Source: Hymenobacter psoromatis
GTDB taxonomy: Bacteria > Bacteroidota > Bacteroidia > Cytophagales > Hymenobacteraceae
Assembly: GCF_020012125.1 (NCBI RefSeq)
Contig: NZ_JAIFAG010000001.1
Coordinates: forward strand, 744,001-808,000
Reading direction: 5' to 3'
DNA: 64,000 nucleotides
In this document: piece after piece, positions 42,497 through 50,079 of the stretch
Numbering within the stretch: position 1 is the first letter of the stretch
Layout of the letters: every line of letters begins with the position of its first letter
Notes under the pieces: model-generated
Told to the model about the DNA's origin: nothing
What the model saw: the letters and a program-made list of their open reading frames with translations, nothing else
Databases searched by the model: none
Made by a program: the position numbers and the translations under genes

Positions 42497-44038
42497 ATGC
42501 CCACCCCAATAGAAGTCAACGCGCTGCGAGTTGTGACGGTACTATTTGAAAGCGATAAAGGAGATGACGTGTCCTTCGATGGTGACGCTCTTAAGAATGC
42601 TACTCAACTAAGCCCGCGAAACCTTAATGATGCGGTAGAATACTTGAGTAGTAAAGGTCTCTTAGAGCGGAATGACTACATGGGCACCGGCCCGTACGAA
42701 TTTGGCGATGTGAGTCTTAACACACATGGACGACAGTTCTATTATCAAACCAGGGAAAAAGATAAGGCACCAACTAAACCAAAAGGAGCCAAGCCAGCTA
42801 AGCGTAAAGGAATCCGAGTGTTCATTAGCCACAGCAGCAAGAATGGTGAGGCAGCAAAAGAAGTGATTCAACTAATGAGGTCTGCATTAAATCTTAAGGT
42901 TGAAGAAATTCGGTGCACGAGTGTTGATGGATATCGCCTACCTGGAGGCACAACTACTGATGCGCAGCTGCAAATAGAAATTTATGAATGTGAGCTACTA
43001 GTTGGGCTGGTATCGAGTGATAGCATGAGTTCGCATTATACTCTTTTCGAGCTTGGGGCTAGGTGGGGAGCAAAAAAAGCTATGTTGCCTCTACTGATAG
43101 ATAAAAAAGGACCTGAAATTTTGAAAGGGCCACTATCAGGAGTGAATGCGTTAAATGCTTATGAAGAAGCGCAGCTTATGCAATTTGTGAGTGATGCAGG
43201 TAATGTGCTTAAAATTCAGCCGGAGCAACCCAGCTCGTACCATGTGCACATTAAAAGCCTAATAGCTTCTTTACCGAATGCTACAAAGCAGGATAAGAAT
43301 GAAGCAGCTGAGGAAGAGCTAGTAATTTCTGATAAAGCAGATGACTATTCCCAAGCAGAAAAAGTAATTAAGGATAAATGCGAAGGTGAGTGGCCTGAGG
43401 ATTTTGAAATGCAGCATCACTGTATTGTTACTCAGAAAAAGGCTGTAAAAGAATTGCAAAAAGGTAGGCCAGCAGACATACCAGAAAAGCAATTTGAAAT
43501 GATTAGGCGCAAAGCAGCAGTGAGTTGGCCTAATGACTTTGAAATGAGAGCCCACGAGGAAGAAACACAATTCAAAGCTTGGCGAAAGCTGAGAAAATCC
43601 GAGCAAACTGACTTGCATATGCAAGGAGAAGTTGATAAGGATTCTAACGCAAATATTTCTGCTGAAATGCTGCATATAGAAAAAACTAAATTACGTTTAT
43701 CAATTATTCCTCGCTTTCGCTTTGGAAACGCTGTGAGTAACCCATCAGGTAAGAGTATAAAATTGATAAATATTGGTAATGGTCGCGCTAAAATAAAGGG
43801 TATTAAAATAGTGTCTGGTGATAATGATATTATTGCTAACATACCAAACTTGCCACTATCGGTTGAAAAAGATGGTGAATTCAGTATTATGCTGAGCCCT
43901 AAAAATCAAGTCAACATGAACTTAGCTTCTTTTCAATGTCAGCTTCTTTACGCCGATGAATTAGATAATAATTATCAAATGGAGGTTTTTAATAATTCAG
44001 ATCATATGCGTATTGAAGACCCTATTCTTTTATCTTAA
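42497..44038 (+). CDS. Winged-helix / TIR domain protein with tandem C-terminal repeats
   Basis: 513 residues. N-terminal winged-helix-like unit (1-85, LNDAVEYLSSKGLLER) is joined by a Lys/Pro-rich linker to a TIR-like domain (about 106-240) beginning IRVFISHSSKNGEAAKEVI, with the catalytic-type Glu185 in YTLFELGARWG. Next are two ~45-residue repeats with the shared core EWPEDFEMQHHC / SWPNDFEMRAHE (about 298 and 343), then a beta-rich C-terminus. TIR domains in bacterial defence hydrolyse NAD+ or make cADPR-type signals. The gene is AT-rich and is the first island gene after the tRNA. Whether the winged helix senses DNA or the repeats bind a partner is open. Confidence 0.75.
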   Translation: MPTPIEVNALRVVTVLFESDKGDDVSFDGDALKNATQLSPRNLNDAVEYLSSKGLLERNDYMGTGPYEFGDVSLNTHGRQFYYQTREKDKAPTKPKGAKPAKRKGIRVFISHSSKNGEAAKEVIQLMRSALNLKVEEIRCTSVDGYRLPGGTTTDAQLQIEIYECELLVGLVSSDSMSSHYTLFELGARWGAKKAMLPLLIDKKGPEILKGPLSGVNALNAYEEAQLMQFVSDAGNVLKIQPEQPSSYHVHIKSLIASLPNATKQDKNEAAEEELVISDKADDYSQAEKVIKDKCEGEWPEDFEMQHHCIVTQKKAVKELQKGRPADIPEKQFEMIRRKAAVSWPNDFEMRAHEEETQFKAWRKLRKSEQTDLHMQGEVDKDSNANISAEMLHIEKTKLRLSIIPRFRFGNAVSNPSGKSIKLINIGNGRAKIKGIKIVSGDNDIIANIPNLPLSVEKDGEFSIMLSPKNQVNMNLASFQCQLLYADELDNNYQMEVFNNSDHMRIEDPILLS

Positions 44039-44191
44039 GAAATTATAAGTATACGTAGGGTTTCTCCTAAGGTAGTAGTATAGTCCCCGCTACTAAAAAA
44101 GCCGTCTTCCTAGTGGAAACGGTCTTTTGCTTTGTCTAGGGTACTTGTAGGGTTACACACCTTAGCTTAGGGCAGTTTACTTAGTGTGGGC

Positions 44192-44510
44192 CATTAACTA
44201 GGGTAAGTGACTAATGAAGGCAATTTCTGACTATTGCAATAGCCGAGCTTGGAGTAGCGTACATCGAAGCTGAAATAGGTTTCGAGGTAGTAAGCAACTT
44301 CTAGATAGTCTTTATCCCAGCTGATAAAATTCCCGCCGTTGGGTAGCAATTCGATTTTAAGGGTACTTCAGCCGGTTTCGACTTGGGCGTTGTCATAGGC
44401 ATTATCCGTCCAGCAAAATTTAGTCTGAGCACTCGCCTGCTGGCCGCGGTGGCGGGGCCTAGCTAGCGGGAGGTACAACACCGGCAGCTGCTTCGAGGCA
44501 ATGAACATTG
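44192..44510 (-). pseudogene. Remnant of an IS3-family transposase (OrfB C-terminus)
   Basis: On the minus strand a frame reads CWTDNAYDNAQVETG-stop-STLKIELLPNGGNF, then ISWDKDYLEVAYYLETYFS and RYSKLGY. This is the C-terminal end of an IS3-type DDE transposase (the DNAxxES-W-xLKTELL block with the catalytic Glu, and RRHSxLGY), with TGA where Trp is expected. The upstream two thirds are missing and no terminal repeat was found. The rest of the 44039-44706 gap holds only a weak hairpin near 44094. Confidence 0.7.
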
Positions 44511-44651
44511 GTTTTGTAAGCAGCTGAACAATTGTGTGTCAGTCCTTCATTCAATGTGAGCATGTAGTGAAATATATGAAAATATAATATATGTCGCAGT
44601 ACTTTTCAAGATTTAGCGACTAAGGGATTATGATAAGGGAAGTAGCGCAAA

Positions 44652-44659
44652 TACCTTTG
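44652..44659 (+). promoter_or_regulatory. -7 element of the operon promoter
   Basis: TACCTTTG matches the Bacteroidota -7 consensus TAnnTTTG, 48 bp before the ATG at 44707. The -33 side is weak (no clear TTG at 20 bp). A second TAGGTTTG at 45031-45038 could start transcription just before the second gene. Confidence 0.5.
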
Positions 44660-44706
44660 TCGCTTCATGGTTAACTAGGAAATAATTTCTAAATAAAATC
44701 GCTGCT

Positions 44707-44994
44707 ATGTCCAAGCAACCTGCTTTTATTCAAGGCCTTACTGATGAGCAAATACTCAAAGAGTTTGTTCGTCGTTTTGAATGTGATGGTGCTGTTCTTG
44801 TTTATTTGGATGGTAGCACTGAGTTTGGTTTTGGCCGCTGGCGAAATACAATAGGCCGTAATTGGGTGCATACTATGTTCGGAAATCTGAAGCAAGCTGT
44901 TATAGGCACCAGCCCTAAGCCAGGGCGAAAAGCTCACATCAGAGCTCTGAATCATCCAAAGGAACTGCTCCTGGTTCAGCGAGATACACGTTAA
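44707..44994 (+). CDS. Small hypothetical protein, first gene of the QueC-operon region
   Basis: 95 residues (MSKQPAFIQGLTDEQILKEF). An N-terminal helix then a beta-rich part with GAVLVYLDGSTEFGFGRWRN and a basic tail (KPGRKAHIRALNHPKELLL). No known domain. It lies behind the TACCTTTG promoter element and 73 bp before the tight operon, on the same strand, so it may be its first member. AT-rich codon use like the neighbours. Function unknown. Confidence 0.55.
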   Translation: MSKQPAFIQGLTDEQILKEFVRRFECDGAVLVYLDGSTEFGFGRWRNTIGRNWVHTMFGNLKQAVIGTSPKPGRKAHIRALNHPKELLLVQRDTR

Positions 44995-45037
44995 TTACTA
45001 AGCCATCTCAGCTGGGTACTTTTTTCTGCTTAGGTTT

Positions 45038-45067
45038 GATGCTATTCTTAACCCACCCAATAGCATC
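45038..45067 (+). promoter_or_regulatory. Perfect hairpin ending at the start codon
   Basis: GATGCTATT at 45038-45046 pairs exactly with AATAGCATC at 45059-45067 around a 12-base loop, and the ATG of the next gene begins at the very next base (45068). It can act as RNA structure masking translation initiation or as an operator on the DNA. The TAGGTTTG at 45031-45038 shares its last base with the stem. Confidence 0.65.
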
Positions 45068-45406
45068 ATGAGCGGAGGAGGTTCTTCTATCTCGTTTGAG
45101 CGGCCTACTGCTCCCCCAACTGGGCCAGGCGGCCCTGATAATTGCCAAGGAATAAGTATTCCTACTACACTGGCCTCACCCAACATTGCTGCCCTTGCTT
45201 CTGTGAATCCCGGCGACCGTTTACCCATCACTATCAATGGTGGAGTCAGGGCATTGGTTGCTATCAACAGAAGCGGGCAAATCTGCGGCAGTATTGTTGT
45301 GGAGCCCGCCCGGTTGATAGCCTGCATTGAGTCTGGTGTTGACTTCGTCGCTCGAGTACTCAGCATTAATGGCGCGCAGTGTGCGGTTAATGTTCAGAAC
45401 GCCTAG
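45068..45406 (+). CDS. Small Gly-rich-start protein of the QueC operon
   Basis: 112 residues beginning MSGGGSSISFERPTAPPTGPG, so the N-terminal 25 residues are Gly/Ser/Pro-rich and probably flexible. The remainder is a small beta-domain (TTLASPNIAALASVNPGDRLPITI, then VVEPARLIACIESGVDF and a VRVLSINGA-like end). Four cysteines (26, 73, 86, 105). The ATG directly follows the hairpin at 45038-45067, and the stop is 2 bp before the next gene. Resembles small proteins of unknown function I have seen beside QueC-like genes, but I cannot name it. A flexible glycine-rich start could be a modification acceptor; that is speculation. Confidence 0.65.
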   Translation: MSGGGSSISFERPTAPPTGPGGPDNCQGISIPTTLASPNIAALASVNPGDRLPITINGGVRALVAINRSGQICGSIVVEPARLIACIESGVDFVARVLSINGAQCAVNVQNA

Positions 45407-45408
45407 CT

Positions 45409-46599
45409 ATGGAAACGACCCTTGCTATTGTTGGAGGCACTTACCGAGAATTCTGCCGCGAGCCCCAATGGAACGAGTTGTATGGCTCTGGCCTACGGGC
45501 GGCAGCGGCTCTTGCCGGCCACGTTCCGACTATTGAGTTTACGACATGCGTTGGTGCTGATGCGGCAGCCGACTTAGCCATCATCTGCGACACATATGGT
45601 ATCAAGCGTACTACTACGCCAATACCTGAAACCGTTTCATTCTATTATCACCACCCATTATCCAAGCCCGTCATCTACCCCAATATATTCAACCAGCCTA
45701 AAGTGCAGATGCCGACTGTTACGGCCCCTAGCATCTTGCTTTTCGGTCTGATTGAAGCAGAAGTACAGGTACACGGCCAGAAAGTGGTGTATGACCCACA
45801 GTCGGGCAATCCCATACCATTCCATAAAAATGGCTCGACTGCTGACCAATTAGCTTTAGTACTAAACCGCCAAGAGGCTTTACGGCTGTCTGAATTGCCC
45901 GCCGATACACCTTTGGCAGATATTGGCCGATTCCTACTGAAGCAGGAGCATGCTGATGTTGTCATTATCAAGAATGGCGCACACGGTGCACTGGTGGTTG
46001 AATCTGGTGGTACGGCCTCGGTACCAGCCTTCAAGACAAGCTCTGTCTGGTCTATCGGCTCAGGGGACATCTTCTCAGCCGCTTTCGCTTGGCAGTGGAT
46101 TATAGAGGGTAAACCAGCTGCCGCAGCTGCGTTGGCAGCATCAAAGTACACCGCCCATTTCTGCCAGAATATTTACCTGCCTCTTCCGGTGGATACTCCA
46201 AGCTTTGATGAGTTGATTCCCAGCGACGCCCCTCGTAGCGTCTACTTGGCAGGCCCTTTTTTCACTATCGCCGAGCGGTGGCTAATCGAAGAATGCAGGG
46301 AAAAGCTAGTTGAGTTCGGAAACCGAGTATTCTCTCCTTACCACGACATTGGTATTGGCGACCCACATCAAGTAGTGCCGAAGGATATAGCTGAAATTAA
46401 GAAAACGGACCTGCTTTTTGCCATAATGAATGGTCTTGACCCCGGTACACTTTTTGAAATCGGCTATGCCAAGGCATTGGGCAAAAGGGTAGTTGTCCTC
46501 GCAGAAAACATCGGTATCAATGACTTAACCATGCTCATTGGTACTGACTGCGAAATAACGGCTGATTTTGCGACGGCCATCTACAAAGCCTCTTGGTAG
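45409..46599 (+). CDS. PfkB-type kinase fused to nucleoside 2-deoxyribosyltransferase
   Basis: 396 residues with two enzyme units. Residues 1-265 form a ribokinase/PfkB-like kinase (IKNGAHGALV at about 187-196; anion-hole/catalytic motif SIGSGD at 215-220, matching the GAGD loop). Residues 275-396 form a nucleoside 2-deoxyribosyltransferase: SVYLAGPFF at 277-285, SPYHDIGIG and the catalytic-Glu motif GTLFEIGYAKALGK (Glu350). Such transferases swap bases on 2'-deoxynucleosides; the kinase can phosphorylate a nucleoside 5'-OH. Gene order (2 bp after the small protein, 12 bp before the QueC-like gene) points to deazapurine or nucleotide chemistry. The substrate is inferred, not known. Confidence 0.8.
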   Translation: METTLAIVGGTYREFCREPQWNELYGSGLRAAAALAGHVPTIEFTTCVGADAAADLAIICDTYGIKRTTTPIPETVSFYYHHPLSKPVIYPNIFNQPKVQMPTVTAPSILLFGLIEAEVQVHGQKVVYDPQSGNPIPFHKNGSTADQLALVLNRQEALRLSELPADTPLADIGRFLLKQEHADVVIIKNGAHGALVVESGGTASVPAFKTSSVWSIGSGDIFSAAFAWQWIIEGKPAAAAALAASKYTAHFCQNIYLPLPVDTPSFDELIPSDAPRSVYLAGPFFTIAERWLIEECREKLVEFGNRVFSPYHDIGIGDPHQVVPKDIAEIKKTDLLFAIMNGLDPGTLFEIGYAKALGKRVVVLAENIGINDLTMLIGTDCEITADFATAIYKASW

Positions 46600-46611
46600 G
46601 CTTCCTGACCG

Positions 46612-47217
46612 ATGAAATCAGCATTATTGCTCTCGGGAGGGATAGATTCTATTGCCTTAGCATTCTGGAAAAAACCTGCTTTGGCTGTCACTATTGACTA
46701 TGGCCAACTGCCATTTGAAGGTGAGTTGCGAGCGGCCCAAGCTGTAGCTGACAACCTACAAATTCCGCATGAAATTATCCGGGTCGACTGTAGCTCACTT
46801 GGTGCCGGCGATTTATGCGGTGGCCCTCAACTAGATACTTCGCCCGCGTCGGAATGGTGGCCCTACCGAAATCAGTTGCTCATAACTCTAGCCGTAATGA
46901 AGGTTATACGGTTTGGCATCAACGAGTTGATGATTGGTACAGTAGCCACTGACAACGTACACGCAGATGGTCAGCAACAATTTGTGGACCTCATAAGTCA
47001 ACTGGTTTATTTCCAAGAAGGAGGCCTAACAGTGAGCGCTCCCGCATTGGAGTTGGATTCGGCTGAGTTGGTAAGGCTCTCTGGCATACCGCCTAGCCTC
47101 CTGTTTCACGCTCACTCCTGCCACAAGGCATCCGTTGCTTGCGGTGAGTGTCGAGGGTGTCATAAGTACCGGGCTGTCATGCACTCTCTTTTTCACTCTC
47201 AAGGCTTATATTACTGA
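46612..47217 (+). CDS. QueC-like 7-cyano-7-deazaguanine synthase homologue
   Basis: 201 residues. N-terminal PP-loop LLLSGGIDSIALAFW (SGGIDS at 8-13) activates a carboxylate with ATP; TIDYGQLPFEGELRAA and WWPYRNQLLITLAV replace the normal QueC sequence around FPGRN, and a Zn site of C170-x6-C177-x2-C180-x2-C183 (CHKASVACGECRGC) is present. True QueC converts 7-carboxy-7-deazaguanine to preQ0. QueC relatives also occur in the Qat and type IV CBASS defence systems. None of the usual queuosine genes (queD, queE, queF) is nearby, which favours the defence-type use. Spacing is 12 bp after and 5 bp before its neighbours. Confidence 0.82.
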   Translation: MKSALLLSGGIDSIALAFWKKPALAVTIDYGQLPFEGELRAAQAVADNLQIPHEIIRVDCSSLGAGDLCGGPQLDTSPASEWWPYRNQLLITLAVMKVIRFGINELMIGTVATDNVHADGQQQFVDLISQLVYFQEGGLTVSAPALELDSAELVRLSGIPPSLLFHAHSCHKASVACGECRGCHKYRAVMHSLFHSQGLYY

Positions 47218-47222
47218 TTTAC

Positions 47223-48656
47223 ATGATGAACTGGTCCCAACTTCTTCACCAAACCCGGTCTAACGTACTTAATGGTGCTCCTGACAGGGGCACTACTCAG
47301 AGCGAGTTGGACGCGCGGACCCAATTTCAGCGGGATTATGACCGTACTCTTTTCTCTTCTCCTGTACGACGCCTTCAGGACAAAGCCCAGGTCTTTCCTC
47401 TTGAGCCACATGATTCTGTCAGAACCCGTCTGACCCACTCTTTAGAAGTTGCTAATATCGCTCAAGGCCTTACACGCTTAGCATTAAGCGCGCTACCGGA
47501 AGAGTTTCGTCCTAATGAAGCGCAGATAGAGCAGTTGACCATTATTGCAGCTACCTGTGGGCTAATTCACGATTTGGGTAACCCACCATTCGGCCATGCT
47601 GGTGAAGAGGCTATGATAGAGTGGTTTAAGGAGAAACTAAAGCCTGACACTGATTTACATAATGACTTGCAGGTTAAGGGGCGTAATTTAAGTCAGGACT
47701 TTGAGCGCTTCGATGGTAATCCGCAGACCTTAAGGCTGGTAACGCGACTTACAATGCTTGGTGACTACGACGGGCTAAGCTTAACGACGGGTACCCTATC
47801 GGCTAGCTTGAAGTATATAGCTCCTTCCGACCAAACCGATGAAGCGGACCACGGACGGGGTAAGCCAGGATTCTTCTTTTCTGAGGAGGCCTTGGTTAGA
47901 CGCATTCAGCAAGAGACTGGTACTGAAGATGCTCGCAATCCTATTACTTTTCTTGTTGAGGCCGCTGATGATATTGTTTACTCAGCTGTCGACCTAGAAG
48001 ATGGTGTTAAGAAAAACTCATTGACTTGGTCTGATTTGCGCAATGAGTTTGCTAAACATGGAGTTAGTCCTGACACGGAGGGGGTTTTTGTAAAGGCAGA
48101 AGAGAACCTGCAAAACCGCTTGGATAACTCAAAAATGAAATTGTCGGAGCAGGAGAAAGACGAACCACTCTCTCAGTTATTCCGCACAATGCTAGTTTGG
48201 AAACACATGCAGGCTGCTAGCACTGCTTTTGGCGAGAACATAGCCGCCATCATGGCCGGCACCTTCACCAGCGAGTTGTTAAAGGAAGGCAGCACAGCTC
48301 ACCTATGGAAGGCCAGCAAAAAGATTGCTCGTGAGCGGGTATTTCCGTCTCCTTCTATCCTAAGGCTAGAGCTAATGGGCCGGAGGGTAATTCATGAATT
48401 GATGGATTTATTCTGGAAAGGAATTGAGCAAGCTCCTTACGATAATCCTTCGGACCAAAAGGGGTTGCATTATAAAGCTTATATGCTCTTGTCTAAAAAC
48501 TACCGCAAAGTTTTTGAGAACGCAGTAGAAGAAGACAGCGAAAAGAACACTGACATTCCCGTAACCTACCGACGCCTCCAACTCGTAGCTGACTACATTT
48601 GCGGTATGACTGACACTTTTGCTGTCACACTACATAAGGAATTGTTCAATGGCTAG
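47223..48656 (+). CDS. dGTPase-type HD-domain hydrolase
   Basis: 477 residues (or 476 from the second Met). It follows the dNTP triphosphohydrolase pattern: RTRLTHSLEVANIAQGL (His72), GLIHDLGNPPFGHAGEEAM (HD at 116-117, His125) and FLVEAADDIVYSAVDLEDG, which contribute the metal and catalytic residues. The start MMNWSQLLHQTRSNV is normal for the family. Such enzymes convert dGTP or other dNTPs to nucleoside and triphosphate, and several act in phage defence by lowering dNTP pools. It starts 5 bp after the QueC-like gene and its stop overlaps the next start by 8 bp. Confidence 0.85.
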   Translation: MMNWSQLLHQTRSNVLNGAPDRGTTQSELDARTQFQRDYDRTLFSSPVRRLQDKAQVFPLEPHDSVRTRLTHSLEVANIAQGLTRLALSALPEEFRPNEAQIEQLTIIAATCGLIHDLGNPPFGHAGEEAMIEWFKEKLKPDTDLHNDLQVKGRNLSQDFERFDGNPQTLRLVTRLTMLGDYDGLSLTTGTLSASLKYIAPSDQTDEADHGRGKPGFFFSEEALVRRIQQETGTEDARNPITFLVEAADDIVYSAVDLEDGVKKNSLTWSDLRNEFAKHGVSPDTEGVFVKAEENLQNRLDNSKMKLSEQEKDEPLSQLFRTMLVWKHMQAASTAFGENIAAIMAGTFTSELLKEGSTAHLWKASKKIARERVFPSPSILRLELMGRRVIHELMDLFWKGIEQAPYDNPSDQKGLHYKAYMLLSKNYRKVFENAVEEDSEKNTDIPVTYRRLQLVADYICGMTDTFAVTLHKELFNG

Positions 48657-49509
48657 CTTCGAATCACAACGTACAGAAGCTAAACCCCGCGAGTTACGTC
48701 AGCGGCTCAGAAGCTTCCTGTCCGCTGATAGTGAGTCGCAAGCGAGGCTACGCGCTACCCTGCGCCCTATGCGCGAAGAGGGCTGGCAAGCCTTCCTGTT
48801 TGGAGGGCTCCTCCGAGACCTTTTGTGGGGTGTCACGCCCAGAGATGTTGATTTGGTTGTTCAGGATGAGCATATGGACTCCATAATCCATTGGTTGTCC
48901 CCAAAAATTTGTCACCGCAACAGGTTTGGGGGTATAAAGGTGAGAGATAACGGGTGGGAATTTGATATCTGGTCTGTTAGCCAGACTTGGGCATTCCAGC
49001 AAAGTAGCAACTGGCCTAGCAGGTCTTTCGCTGACCTGCCTGCTACTACCTTCCTGAATATCGAGGCGGTAGCGATGGAGTTATGGCCTTCTAGCTCCGA
49101 ACGTCGTATCTACGAGAATGGATTTTATTCGGCTTTTGAACAGCAAACCGTTGAGATAAATTACGCAGATAACCCATATCCTGACTTTTGTATTGCTCGC
49201 GCCATTTTCGTTGCAGCTAAGCTCCGCTTCAACATTGGCCCTGAACTAACCAAGTATATTGATGCACACACCAGCATAGTGTCGGTGAAGGATATTGCTA
49301 ATATTCAGCGTAAACATTATAAGACAGGATTACTTTCTGAAGCTTACTTGACTCGATTACTAGACCACGTACGCTGGAGCGCTGACTGGCAAATTACAAC
49401 CCAGCTTGACCGCATAAACCACAGTCATTCAAATAGAAATAAGAACCCTTATCAATTGGAATTGTGGCCCAAAGGCTACCATGATTTACTGATTGGACAA
49501 ACAAAATAA
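48649..49509 (+). CDS. CCA-adding/poly(A)-polymerase-like nucleotidyltransferase
   Basis: 286 residues from ATG 48649, overlapping the HD gene by 8 bp. N-terminal pol-beta head: FLFGGLLRDLLWG (GGxxRD at 52-57), PRDVDLVVQ (two Asp at 66 and 68) and EFDIWS (third Asp106), as in class II tRNA nucleotidyltransferase head domains. The C-terminal part (RWSADWQITTQLDRINHSHSN) is short and lacks the usual tail of a real CCA enzyme (normally about 400 aa or more), so a special role is likely. It could modify a tRNA end or make an unusual nucleotide. Last gene of the operon. Confidence 0.75.
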   Translation: MASFESQRTEAKPRELRQRLRSFLSADSESQARLRATLRPMREEGWQAFLFGGLLRDLLWGVTPRDVDLVVQDEHMDSIIHWLSPKICHRNRFGGIKVRDNGWEFDIWSVSQTWAFQQSSNWPSRSFADLPATTFLNIEAVAMELWPSSSERRIYENGFYSAFEQQTVEINYADNPYPDFCIARAIFVAAKLRFNIGPELTKYIDAHTSIVSVKDIANIQRKHYKTGLLSEAYLTRLLDHVRWSADWQITTQLDRINHSHSNRNKNPYQLELWPKGYHDLLIGQTK

Positions 49510-49568
49510 CAGCTTTCGGCTTCACGCTTCGCAGTAGGCTCAAAAATTAAATTTTTCCTATCTCGGCT

Positions 49569-49697
49569 AAGCTAATTCAGGGAGCGTTGCTATCGCAAAA
49601 TGATTGCCAAGGCGTGGTTTACGCCGGCTTGTCGCAGGTGCGCTCGCTGTTATTAGTGGAAAGGGTAGAGCTGGACTGCCTAGAGGAAACCACTTGA
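49569..49697 (+). pseudogene. C-terminal fragment of a possible PIF1-like helicase
   Basis: A short frame reads KLIQGALLSQNDCQGVVYAG then LSQVRSLLLVERVELDCL, close to the ending 'VYVALSRCRSLEGL' of PIF1-type helicases. No upstream part exists. It lies in the 385-bp gap after the operon (49510-49894), the rest of which holds no gene I can support. Confidence 0.35.
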
Positions 49698-49894
49698 AGC
49701 CCGCCGGGTAAAGCGGATTATAGGCTTCCTATTTCCGCAAGGAGTTTAAGGCTAAAAGGCCGGTGAAGCAGGCCACTGCGCCCATTATTCAACTTGGCTT
49801 GTATGGGTTGTACCTCACCGGCCAGCGTATGGGCGACCGAGTTTGCCGGTGCCGGGTCCCATCAATCACCTCCAAAGTGAAAAGAATAACACGT

Positions 49895-50065
49895 TTACCC
49901 AGCTTTTTGTAATTGGTCTAGCGGAAATGTTGCTACTGCTAAATCAAAGTAATCTCCGTAACGGCACGTAGCATGACCGTTTTTGATTTCCCAGACTTCC
50001 ATTACTCCGTACTGAGCATTCAGTTGCTCATCAATATGCCGGACTCTATCTCCTTTTTGAAGCAT
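49895..50065 (-). CDS. Small hypothetical protein (56 aa)
   Basis: MLQKGDRVRHIDEQLNAQYG start, then VMEVWEIKNGHATCRYGDYF and LAVATFPLDQLQKAG end. A small beta-barrel-like, SH3-type protein of the 'KGDRVRH' kind frequent in Bacteroidota islands. ATG at 50065, stop TAA at 49895-49897. It is transcribed with, and lies 14 bp after, the gene at 50080-50670, and its function is unknown. Confidence 0.55.
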   Translation of the reverse strand: MLQKGDRVRHIDEQLNAQYGVMEVWEIKNGHATCRYGDYFDLAVATFPLDQLQKAG

Positions 50066-50079
50066 TGTACATTATAGTT

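Noticed and set aside
46612..47217. Ordinary queuosine synthesis gene
   Set aside because: No queD, queE or queF neighbours; the motif around FPGRN is changed and the operon partners are nucleotide enzymes.
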